From: a virus
DNA: 21,420 nt
Reading direction: 5' to 3' (one strand)
IMG/VR virus record: IMGVR_UViG_3300035689_000102
Span: 1 to 21,420 of that record
Shown piece after piece: positions 15,830 through 21,420 of the stretch. Numbering within the stretch: position 1 is the stretch's first letter; every line of letters begins with the position of its first letter. Made by a program: the position numbers and the translations under genes. The notes under the pieces are model-generated. The model ran no database searches. It saw nothing but the letters and a program-made list of their open reading frames with translations, and had not been told where the DNA came from.

Positions 15830-16481
15830 TTTGTTGCTCCCTATAATAATCTATTGCATACTTTAGTTGCTTTACATAATGTACTGGATTTCTTTCGAAT
15901 ACTTGAACATCTCCAGTTTCACAAGTAATAATTATGCAAATGTTTTTAATTGGTTCTTTGAACTGTTCTTGCCACATTATCGCATATGCGGTTGTTTGTG
16001 TAAAATAGTTCTCTATATCTTCTTCTCTTTTTGTTTTTGTACTTCCCTTGAAGTCTATTACAGAGAGTTTCCCATTGAACTCTCCCACACAATCTACTCT
16101 TCCAGCCAGTTTCAAGGTTTTGCTGAATAACGGACATTCCAATCCACGAATGTTGTCAATTTGGTTTATAGTGGTTTTTGTCTGGAGGAATAACTCCAGT
16201 ATGTCCGCCGACATCTCTTTCGTATTGAGATCTTGGTTTTCTAGGTATTTTTCGATGACGGAGTGAAGGTTTGTTCCCCTTTTTGTCACCCGATTTAATT
16301 CTGCTGGATTGTTTTTTCGCCATTCTGCAAAGAAAGATCTTTTTTGCCATCCTGTTACCGTTGTTACAGAGGGATAATATTCACCTTCACATAGGTATCT
16401 ACGACCATTTTCATCTTCAACAGATTCAATTGGTTTAAATTGATGGGGTATGTGAACAAATTGTTTTTGCAACTTCATCAT
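15819..16481 (-). CDS. PD-(D/E)XK exonuclease (RecB/Cas4/MGME1-like)
   Basis: 220 residues. Motifs fit the RecB-family nuclease fold: GTNLHSVIEKYL (His73), an acidic residue near 115, GRVDCVG (Asp130), VIDFKGS (Asp143, Lys145) and QTTAYA (Gln162) of motif QxxxY. Such enzymes cleave single-stranded or duplex DNA ends with Mg2+, and phage versions aid recombination or processing of DNA ends. The start is ATGATG; the SD is weak and the upstream gene stops 26 bases before. Sited between an unknown late gene and the NUMOD-like gene. Confidence 0.8.
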   Translation of the reverse strand: MMKLQKQFVHIPHQFKPIESVEDENGRRYLCEGEYYPSVTTVTGWQKRSFFAEWRKNNPAELNRVTKRGTNLHSVIEKYLENQDLNTKEMSADILELFLQTKTTINQIDNIRGLECPLFSKTLKLAGRVDCVGEFNGKLSVIDFKGSTKTKREEDIENYFTQTTAYAIMWQEQFKEPIKNICIIITCETGDVQVFERNPVHYVKQLKYAIDYYREQQNGR

Positions 16482-16507
16482 TATATAAAGAAATACACAG
16501 TTTTAAA

Positions 16508-17227
16508 TTATTTCTTCTCTTTTTTACCACTAGAGAATTGAGAAGTGACATCACGATTTCTCTCATCATAAACTTTGAAATGAGTTTTGCCAGAAACAAT
16601 ACGCATCACGCCTTTGTGTGATACGGCAGTTCCTCTTTTCTTTACACCCTTATCCATAAAAGTAATCTTATACAACTTCTTCTTGTGTTTTTTCAGTGGG
16701 TGAGTTGCTTCTTCGCTCATGTAGCGATTGATGTTCCTTGTTGTAGGATCAGCACGGACATCGGCCATTGCTTGTTGTGTCATTTGATAATTTGCTGAGA
16801 ATGGACTGAGTGTGCTTGTTGGATCAATGCTACCATCTGGTGCAACTCTTCCCTCAGAACCACAGACACCCTGTTTGTATTGTTGGACGAATTGACGAAA
16901 CAGGTCTTTTTGGCTTATATCTTCAAAGATGGAAAGAAAGACTTGCTCAGGAGAATACTTTTCTATTATATCTTCGGTGCTTTCGTTTAGATCTACTGTT
17001 TCTATTTGCTCTTTATCTTTTACAAAATTTATGACTAAATCTGTAAAGATTTCTTCTTGTTCTTCTGTCAATGGAAATTGAAAGCGTTCTTCAAATACTT
17101 CCATAGATTGTTCTATTGTTTCGGCAAGGACGGAAACAGGATCATCGGTTCCTTGAATCTGCTCCGGTTGTACATTTACAATTTTGTTAACGACATCAAC
17201 AATAGATTTTTGTGCTCTTGTATCCAT
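16508..17227 (-). CDS. Phage hypothetical protein with basic C-terminal domain
   Basis: 239 residues from the ATG at 17227, which has SD GGAG 6-7 bases upstream and a TATAAATA box 18 bases upstream. A longer reading from 17302 would read through that promoter and is rejected. The N-terminal 150 residues are acidic and helical; the middle is Ser/Thr/Asn-rich; the C-terminal 60 residues are basic with a compact beta-like domain (KLYKITFMDKGVKKRGTAVSHKGVMRIVSGKTHFKVYDE). No family recognised. Late-type expression and mixed charge suggest a virion-associated protein. Confidence 0.75.
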   Translation of the reverse strand: MDTRAQKSIVDVVNKIVNVQPEQIQGTDDPVSVLAETIEQSMEVFEERFQFPLTEEQEEIFTDLVINFVKDKEQIETVDLNESTEDIIEKYSPEQVFLSIFEDISQKDLFRQFVQQYKQGVCGSEGRVAPDGSIDPTSTLSPFSANYQMTQQAMADVRADPTTRNINRYMSEEATHPLKKHKKKLYKITFMDKGVKKRGTAVSHKGVMRIVSGKTHFKVYDERNRDVTSQFSSGKKEKK

Positions 17228-17244
17228 AGGTATCTCCGTAATCT

Positions 17245-17252
17245 TATTTATA
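17245..17252 (-). promoter_or_regulatory. Late-type promoter box TATAAATA
   Basis: An exact T4 late octamer on the minus strand, 18 bases before the ATG at 17227. The SD and start codon follow directly, so the leader would be only about a dozen bases. It lies in a 60-base divergent region shared with the small plus-strand gene at 17288. Confidence 0.65.
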
Positions 17253-17287
17253 GTATACATACTTTTACTTTTAAAAGGAATAAAAGC

Positions 17288-17527
17288 ATGGACATTTATC
17301 AAAGCGCAAGATTAATTTCCGCTAGCGGCACTTTACAAAAAAACAAGGGAATAATGCTGCTTGGTGCATCTTCTGGAATACTTGTAAAAATGACTGGTTT
17401 GAGTGGAGGAAATCGAGTAGTTTCTTCTGTTGGTGTTACAGGGGTTGCTAATGACATTAGAATTATTCCAGTTCAAATTATCGGAATTACTTTAGGCGCA
17501 TCCGGTACAGTTTACGAACTCAATTAA
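17288..17527 (+). CDS. Small beta-rich phage protein
   Basis: 79 residues, with AAAAGGAA 8 bases before the ATG. The sequence is rich in Gly, Ser, Ile and Val with short alternating patterns (GIMLLGASSGILVKMTGLSGG), typical of a small beta-sandwich or fibre-tip protein; no signal peptide or motif. It is the only plus-strand gene between two minus-strand genes, divergent from the gene at 17227 and overlapping the lysozyme gene tail to tail by 8 bases. I do not see a convincing promoter of its own. Unknown function; phage decoration or baseplate-tip type protein is a guess. Confidence 0.65.
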   Translation: MDIYQSARLISASGTLQKNKGIMLLGASSGILVKMTGLSGGNRVVSSVGVTGVANDIRIIPVQIIGITLGASGTVYELN

Positions 17528-18728
17528 CGGGTTTTGACCACAATCCACCTTCCATTTTTCTTCTCGTAACTAGTCCGCGCAGGACTTCTTTTCTTCCTGT
17601 CTCTGGGTTGTGTGCTTTGTTATACAACGCCATCGTGCCTGGAACTTTATTCCAATTATCTGGGTGACTTAAGGCATCTTGAATTTTTTCATAATTTTTG
17701 TTTTTCATAAAGTTTTCGCCAACGTTATAAGAAAAACTAATTACTGCTGCTTTTTGGTGATCATTCATTTTGTCCCAATGTGGAACAGTCTTCTCCATCT
17801 TTGGTATAACCACGTTGTGGATGTGGTGTTCGTGTTCCTTGTGTGCTTGTTCTCTGGTTATAGTGTCCCCTTGTTTAACTGGTTTTCCAGATGACCAGCG
17901 AGTGGTTCCCAAACCAACAGTCCATGTACCATCTTTATTATAGGCAGTTGGTTCAAATCCTTCTCGTTCTCTTATAATTTGAGAAGCAAGTAAATGAGCA
18001 GAGGATGTTGGTTTTTCCTCTCTTGTTTTGGCAACAACCTGACCAGAACCAATCTTTGCAACAGCAGGAGTTACTTGCTGAAAGGTAGGTCTTGTTGCTT
18101 GATGGGCTCCAATTACAGATCCTGCAACGGCCAATCCACCTAGTACGCCTCTAGCCCAATCTTTTTTTTTAAGACGTTGTTCAAGCAAATTCATAATTCT
18201 AACTGTATCTGTTGTGGATTCTTCTGAGAGATCTGGTAGTCCTCTGAATTGTCTTCTACCACCAACCATAGAAACTCTGTAGGGAGAACGTTCTACCTCT
18301 GTTTCAATCATGTCACCCTCTGATTCGTGTCCTGCGTGTAGATACATTGTTCTTCCGGCTCTTCTATTTTTTTCTTTGAAGTTTACTGCAATATGGCCGC
18401 TATCAGAGGGAACCATTTGTGATACTTCTCTGGCCATACCTTTTGGATCTACCATCATCAATGCACCTTGATGTACTACTAGATTATGATCTACTGCTGG
18501 TGCTTCGAAGTCTGGTACAGTTCTTGCACGAATTGTGACAATCTTTCCTGACTTCAGTGCTGTTTGTATAGCGCCATGTGTTTTTGTTGCTGATTCTGCT
18601 CTTGCTTTTTTTGTTATGGCAATCGCTGGTCTTTCCCTTGCCTTTAGCATCTCATCTTTTACTCTTCCTTCCATGAATGTCCTAAAATCTTCTGTGAAAT
18701 GCTTTAATTTATTTGTTTTTTGTTCCAT
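17520..18728 (-). CDS. Lysozyme (GH24, T4-type) with long N-terminal extension
   Basis: Cleaves the beta-1,4 bond of peptidoglycan. The C-terminal about 160 of 402 residues form a T4-lysozyme-like domain with a Glu-Asp-Thr pattern: Glu256 (REREGFEP), Asp266 (YNKDGTW) and Thr270 in WTVGLGT; the later helical half is present (AVISFSYNVG, ALYNKAH). The first 240 residues are unlike classical lysozyme: basic and helical at the start, then a beta-rich region (KIVTIRARTVP, HNLVVHQGALMMVD) and a short hydrophobic stretch at about 194-207 (GVLGGLAVAGSVIGA). No signal peptide is evident. SD AGAGGAAAC precedes the ATG. It could be the lysis enzyme or a virion-associated lysozyme used in entry; the extension favours a virion role. 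Confidence 0.85.
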   Translation of the reverse strand: MEQKTNKLKHFTEDFRTFMEGRVKDEMLKARERPAIAITKKARAESATKTHGAIQTALKSGKIVTIRARTVPDFEAPAVDHNLVVHQGALMMVDPKGMAREVSQMVPSDSGHIAVNFKEKNRRAGRTMYLHAGHESEGDMIETEVERSPYRVSMVGGRRQFRGLPDLSEESTTDTVRIMNLLEQRLKKKDWARGVLGGLAVAGSVIGAHQATRPTFQQVTPAVAKIGSGQVVAKTREEKPTSSAHLLASQIIREREGFEPTAYNKDGTWTVGLGTTRWSSGKPVKQGDTITREQAHKEHEHHIHNVVIPKMEKTVPHWDKMNDHQKAAVISFSYNVGENFMKNKNYEKIQDALSHPDNWNKVPGTMALYNKAHNPETGRKEVLRGLVTRRKMEGGLWSKPVN

Positions 18729-18785
18729 AGTAGTAGTTTCCTCTGATTAAGTATGTAGTTTTAGCCTATATCTTTGAATTTGCTA

Positions 18786-18814
18786 TTGATTTCAACCGCA
18801 AGTCATGGTATACA
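18786..18814 (+). promoter_or_regulatory. Sigma70-like promoter of the outer-membrane cassette
   Basis: TTGATT (18786-18791), a 17-base spacer, and TATACA (18809-18814). Transcription would start near 18821, giving a leader of about 45 bases before the SD AAGGAG. This host-type promoter differs from the late boxes elsewhere in the window. Confidence 0.55.
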
Positions 18815-18866
18815 TATCCCTACATTCGCGTCAAACCGAATGATGTCTTTAAAAAAGGAGATATGA

Positions 18867-19598
18867 ATGAAGACACTATGCACAGTTATGACTGGTCTTG
18901 CACTCTCCTCTTCTGCGTTTGGTCAGGAAGCACCCGCTCCTACACCAATGGTAGATGCTCTGACTCTCAAGGAGTCAGTAGAAATCTACGCAAAGAAGGG
19001 AAATGCAGATACAGTCGCAGCGTTGAACACAACTCTCGCTGCAAAGGCATTTGGACTTGATTGGCACTTCACCGTTCCAGTCTATGTCTCAGAAGCCAGT
19101 GGTTATGGTTCTATGGAACTCGGAGTCTCTTGGGATTTCCTCAAGGGCGCTGATTTCCTAGGTTCCAAGACTACCGTGAACGTTGAGGGAGGTCTTTGGA
19201 TGCCAACAGGTTCTGCTGGCTACGAAACCACCAACCTTGATCCACACATTGGTCTAGGTGCAAATCTTGATTGGACAAACTGGAATTTCAACCAGACATT
19301 CGATTATCGTTTTGTACCCGGTACTATGTACGATCCACTCATCGGGTATCGTATTGGCGAGGGTGTTGCATCTCTCGTTTCAGATCTAGATTATAAGTTC
19401 GCTCAGAACTTTGATGTAGGTTTGAACATCACCCAAAAGTATTTTGATGGTGGTGGTGTTGTTCTTCTTGGTCCATCTATGGAATGGAATGCTGCTACAG
19501 ACGTAAATGTTAATGCTGGCATTGGATTCCCTGTTTGGCAAGACCTCGCAGTATCAAACAACTGCGTTGTAAATGCTGGTGTCAGTTTTAAATTCTAA
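18867..19598 (+). CDS. Phage-encoded outer-membrane beta-barrel protein
   Basis: 243 residues. A signal peptide is visible (KTLCTVMTGLALSSSAFG, cleavage predicted after AFG at residue 19). The mature part has alternating hydrophobic strands with aromatic girdles (WHFTVPVYVSEA, GSMELGVSWDF, WTNWNFNQTFDYRF, NVNAGIGFPVW) and ends in VSFKF; a C-terminal Phe is the usual BAM recognition signal. SD AAGGAG is 6 bases before this ATG; an overlapping ATG at 18863 has only a 2-base spacing. Codon and base usage is noticeably more GC-rich than the neighbours, suggesting recent acquisition or selection for high expression. It could alter receptors or permeability of the infected cell. The family is uncertain. 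Confidence 0.85.
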   Translation: MKTLCTVMTGLALSSSAFGQEAPAPTPMVDALTLKESVEIYAKKGNADTVAALNTTLAAKAFGLDWHFTVPVYVSEASGYGSMELGVSWDFLKGADFLGSKTTVNVEGGLWMPTGSAGYETTNLDPHIGLGANLDWTNWNFNQTFDYRFVPGTMYDPLIGYRIGEGVASLVSDLDYKFAQNFDVGLNITQKYFDGGGVVLLGPSMEWNAATDVNVNAGIGFPVWQDLAVSNNCVVNAGVSFKF

Positions 19599-19616
19599 TT
19601 GAAAGGAGAATTTACC

Positions 19617-19787
19617 ATGGCTGATGAAACTACTTGCACTACTAAGTCCTGCGTTCCCTGCGGTTTTTGCTGGAAGAACGTATGGCATTGGGCTCTAGCC
19701 CTTGCACTACTTCCCTTCGCCGTTAGCGGCGTCGGTGTAGTAATGAATGCGGTTCACAACATTGTGAATCTATTCGCCGGTAAGTGA
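19617..19787 (+). CDS. Tiny Cys-rich membrane protein
   Basis: 56 residues with a strong SD (AAGGAG, 8 bases before the ATG). The N-terminus has four cysteines (residues 7, 12, 15 and 18) in TCTTKSCVPCGFC, which could bind metal or form disulfides. A single hydrophobic helix follows at about 23-45 (WHWALALALLPFAVSGVGVV), then a short amphipathic tail. It lies 18 bases downstream of the beta-barrel gene and shares its promoter and terminator, so it is likely a partner acting at the inner membrane. No homologue recognised. Confidence 0.8.
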   Translation: MADETTCTTKSCVPCGFCWKNVWHWALALALLPFAVSGVGVVMNAVHNIVNLFAGK

Positions 19788-19809
19788 TCCTTTAGGACAT
19801 TACTGAGAA

Positions 19810-19840
19810 CTCCCGGTAAGAGATTACCGGGAGTTTTTTT
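19810..19840 (+). terminator. Rho-independent terminator of the outer-membrane cassette
   Basis: A perfect 10-bp stem, CTCCCGGTAA (19810-19819) with TTACCGGGAG (19824-19833), a GAGA loop, then seven T. The last T is also the first base of the following late promoter box, so terminator and next promoter abut directly. Confidence 0.93.
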
Positions 19841-19847
19841 ATAAATA
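19840..19847 (+). promoter_or_regulatory. Late-type promoter box TATAAATA
   Basis: An exact late octamer 18 bases before the ATG at 19866, with SD GGAG in between. Confidence 0.65.
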
Positions 19848-19865
19848 TTGTATACGGAGACAATC

Positions 19866-20507
19866 ATGGATCATATATTTGAACAAAAACTCATCAGAGA
19901 AAATCAACAACTTCAATTTGAACTTGCAAAGGTAAACAAGCAAATCAAGCAATTACAAGAGAAGGTTTTTGCTTACGAGAATATGATTGCAGAAACATAT
20001 GTCTCAAAAGATCCTATGCCAACTTCTGAGGCTGGAATGAGAGAAAAGATAGCCGCCGATAAAGCAGCAGCAGAGGCACTAAGAGGAAAGTCTGCACCCA
20101 AGATTCCAACAACAATTAGAATGCCAAAACATCCAAAATTGAATAAGTTAGAAGAGAGTCACACAAAACAACAACTTCAAAAACTTTCAACAGATAAACT
20201 TAAAAAATTAAAAGCAAAATATACAAACAAACCAGGCAGCAAGACTGAGTTGAACAACATCAAGAATTTATTGAACAAGAAAAAAGTAAATGAAGAGTTG
20301 CTGAACGAGATTGGTGATACCCGAGAAGGTCAGACAGCACTCAAATTAGCCAGAGCAAGAGCAGATGCAATGGTAGCATGGGATTCAACTGTAGGTAAAT
20401 CTATGGCCAAACTAGATGGCCCAGAAGCAGTTGCACAAAATGAAAAAATGCTAGCAAAGAATAAAAGAGTGATGGATCTAGCAACGAAACGAATAAAACC
20501 ACAATAA
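19866..20507 (+). CDS. Coiled-coil phage protein
   Basis: 213 residues. Start chosen at the ATG at 19866 because SD GGAG lies just upstream and a TATAAATA box stands 18 bases before it; the longer TTG reading begins inside the promoter box. The N-terminal 45 residues form a heptad coiled coil (LIRENQQLQFELAKVNKQIKQLQEK); the middle is Ala/Lys/Pro-rich and basic; the C-terminus has ELLNEIGDTREGQTALKLARARAD, a motif that I recall from other large phage proteins near their C-termini. No enzymatic motif. Late expression suggests a structural or scaffold-like role. Confidence 0.8.
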   Translation: MDHIFEQKLIRENQQLQFELAKVNKQIKQLQEKVFAYENMIAETYVSKDPMPTSEAGMREKIAADKAAAEALRGKSAPKIPTTIRMPKHPKLNKLEESHTKQQLQKLSTDKLKKLKAKYTNKPGSKTELNNIKNLLNKKKVNEELLNEIGDTREGQTALKLARARADAMVAWDSTVGKSMAKLDGPEAVAQNEKMLAKNKRVMDLATKRIKPQ

Positions 20508-20511
20508 AAAC

Positions 20512-20537
20512 AAAACCCCGAGAAATCGGGGTTTTTT
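20512..20537 (+). terminator. Bidirectional terminator between convergent genes
   Basis: Ten-base stem AAAACCCCGA (20512-20521) and TCGGGGTTTT (20526-20535) with a GAAA tetraloop and T run on both strands. It serves the coiled-coil gene on the plus strand and the converging minus-strand gene at 20539. Confidence 0.9.
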
Positions 20538-20538
20538 A

Positions 20539-20949
20539 TTACGCCTTCATTGCGTAATGAGTTTTTTCCCAATCTTTGATATAATATTTTGATTTCTTGT
20601 ACTTTTTATAATCATCACTATACATTGTGGGATAATCATTCTTCAACATAATCGCTTGGCTTCTATTGTTCTCTGTGAGAACATTTACCTCAGCGTTCAA
20701 GATTACTATTTCTTCCATCAATTTTTCAATTTCTTGGGTAAGTACAGCATTTGTTTCGGCCAGTAATCGAAGTTTTTCATTCTCCTCTTGAAGCCTTTGT
20801 CTTTCGGCATCAACGATAGAAACTTCTTCAGCCAATTGAGAAATTGACGGAATCATCCCCTGAATTGCAGCAATCGGAAATGATTCTAAAATTTCACAAT
20901 AGTTGATAACATTTTCTACGAGTTTTTCGGTATTGCTTTGTTCTGTCAT
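20539..20949 (-). CDS. Small coiled-coil early-type protein
   Basis: 136 residues from the ATG at 20949. The reading at 20976 begins inside the promoter -10 region and is rejected. Residues 40-95 form a long heptad coiled coil (VSIVDAERQRLQEENEKLRL and LTQEIEKLMEEIVILNAEV); the last 30 residues are Tyr/Lys-rich. No DNA-binding or enzymatic motif. It has a consensus sigma70 promoter, so it is probably expressed early by the host polymerase; function unknown. Confidence 0.75.
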   Translation of the reverse strand: MTEQSNTEKLVENVINYCEILESFPIAAIQGMIPSISQLAEEVSIVDAERQRLQEENEKLRLLAETNAVLTQEIEKLMEEIVILNAEVNVLTENNRSQAIMLKNDYPTMYSDDYKKYKKSKYYIKDWEKTHYAMKA

Positions 20950-20967
20950 CGCTTTCTCTTTGATACA

Positions 20968-20995
20968 ATTATACACCCTACCACTCCAATGTCAA
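20968..20995 (-). promoter_or_regulatory. Consensus sigma70 promoter
   Basis: On the minus strand TTGACA (20990-20995), a 16-base spacer and TATAAT (20968-20973), both hexamers perfect. Predicted start is near 20961, about a dozen bases before the ATG at 20949. The -35 hexamer overlaps the stop codon of the upstream small membrane gene. This is the early-type control signal in contrast to the late octamers. Confidence 0.75.
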
Positions 20996-21144
20996 TTTTT
21001 ACAACCAGTTTTTTCTTCCTTTACGAAGAAACCATATATGGTTCCAACGATCACTGAGTAAATTACTATGGAAGCAAATATGCTCAAATAAAAAAACAGT
21101 ATGATGGGATCATACCAGTTATCAAATCTTTTCTTTTCTTCCAA
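20992..21144 (-). CDS. Small single-helix membrane protein, TTG start
   Basis: 50 residues, too short for usual ORF cut-offs. Begins at TTG (21144-21142) with GGAG 9 bases upstream, directly after an in-frame TAA. A charged N-terminus (EEKKRFDNWYDP) precedes one long hydrophobic helix, residues 13-40 (IILFFYLSIFASIVIYSV), then the basic tail KEEKTGCKN. The charged start then WYDP then helix pattern recalls tiny membrane proteins in other large phages. It overlaps the end of the phosphoesterase gene by 23 bases, so it is cotranscribed with it. Confidence 0.7.
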   Translation of the reverse strand: MEEKKRFDNWYDPIILFFYLSIFASIVIYSVIVGTIYGFFVKEEKTGCKN

Positions 21145-21420
21145 GTTTTAATTCTCCATTTTCATCTTCATAAACGAAAGAACAATTTTCTTTCTCTGTC
21201 CAGCAACCACAATTTATGTAAAGAGTTTCATTTTTAGTTGTTATTTTTGGATCATGTATATGACCACAGATAACACCATCATAGCCTCTGTCCTTTGCAT
21301 ACTTGCAAATAACTTCTTCAAAACTCTCTATGAACTGAGCTGCCTTCTTTACTTTTATCTTTATGTATTTTGAGATTGACCAATATTTCATTCCCAAAAT
21401 TTTTCTAAACCAGTTAAATA
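21122..21420 (-). CDS. Metallophosphoesterase, LpxH-like (C-terminal part)
   Basis: The end of a calcineurin-type phosphoesterase; the frame stays open to the window edge so the true start is outside. Visible 98 residues include YDGVICGHIHDP with the metal-binding GHxH motif and YINCGCWTE, both as in UDP-2,3-diacylglucosamine hydrolase-like proteins of phages and bacteria. The upstream metal ligands are not in the window, so activity cannot be judged. If LpxH-like, it would act on lipid A precursors or, more generally, on a phosphodiester. Confidence 0.85.
   Translation of the reverse strand, partial: FNWFRKILGMKYWSISKYIKIKVKKAAQFIESFEEVICKYAKDRGYDGVICGHIHDPKITTKNETLYINCGCWTEKENCSFVYEDENGELKLGRKEKI

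Noticed and set aside
17228-17302. N-terminal extension of the minus-strand gene starting at 17302
   Set aside because: It would read through the TATAAATA box and the SD that precede the ATG at 17227, and across the divergent gene's start.
18863-19060. ORF of 65 codons overlapping the beta-barrel gene in another frame
   Set aside because: Its ATG is only 2 bases from the SD and the product has no signal or motif; the frame at 18867 encodes a full signal peptide and barrel.
20950-20976. Upstream start (20976) for the minus-strand coiled-coil gene
   Set aside because: That codon overlaps the -10 hexamer of the consensus promoter, so it would not be in the transcript.
1-21420. CRISPR array, integrase, attachment site or insertion sequence
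   Set aside because: No regularly spaced repeats, recombinase motifs or transposase-like ORFs were seen on either strand.

Overview
The window is part of the genome of an AT-rich, T4-like (Tevenvirinae-related) lytic myovirus, probably aquatic. The evidence is a gp41-type helicase and gp61-type primase in tandem, a ThyX plus coenzyme-B12 ribonucleotide reductase pair, several T4-late-promoter-like octamers (TATAAATA or CATAAATA), and a minus-strand block of large proteins of kinds seen in marine T4-like phages (DUF5872, a nucleotidyltransferase/HNH fusion, a lysozyme with a long N-terminal extension). The host is very probably a Gram-negative (diderm) bacterium, because the phage encodes a lipoprotein, an outer-membrane beta-barrel with a C-terminal Phe, and an LpxH-like phosphoesterase. 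No integrase, tRNA, CRISPR or insertion sequence is visible.

Layout. (1) 1-6797, plus strand: replication and nucleotide genes, tightly packed with stop/start overlaps: helicase (5' truncated by the window), primase, a small acidic protein, thyX, nrdJ, a C5-cytosine DNA methyltransferase and a RuvC-like resolvase. A GC-rich 81-nt element able to fold into a long hairpin lies between the last two. (2) 6798-7061: a non-protein region with a late-type promoter, a probable RNA of about 210 nt and a strong terminator. This RNA contains an exact 17-nt copy of the 3' end of bacterial 16S rRNA, including the anti-Shine-Dalgarno sequence. It is the most striking item in the window. (3) 7034-15393, minus strand: late-type genes for a lipoprotein, a membrane protein, a ligase-fold-like protein, conserved phage proteins, a membrane-anchored GAF-like protein and a 1129-residue multidomain protein. 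(4) 15430-17227, minus strand: a NUMOD-like DNA-binding protein, a PD-(D/E)XK exonuclease and an unknown protein with its own late-type promoter; a small protein is divergent from it. (5) 17520-18728, minus strand: a lysozyme fusion. (6) 18786-19840, plus strand: a self-contained cassette with a sigma70-like promoter, an exported beta-barrel, a tiny Cys-rich membrane protein and a terminator; it looks like a moron. (7) 19840-21420: a coiled-coil protein with a late-type promoter, then convergent minus-strand genes with a consensus sigma70 promoter, including a small membrane gene with a TTG start and the end of a metallophosphoesterase.

Together the left genes make DNA precursors and replicate, modify and resolve phage DNA, while the right side supplies late, envelope and lysis functions. 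The 16S-tail RNA sits at the junction and has a late-type promoter, which suggests a role in late-infection translation or interference with host ribosomes. That role is inference; the sequence match and the promoter and terminator signals are directly visible.
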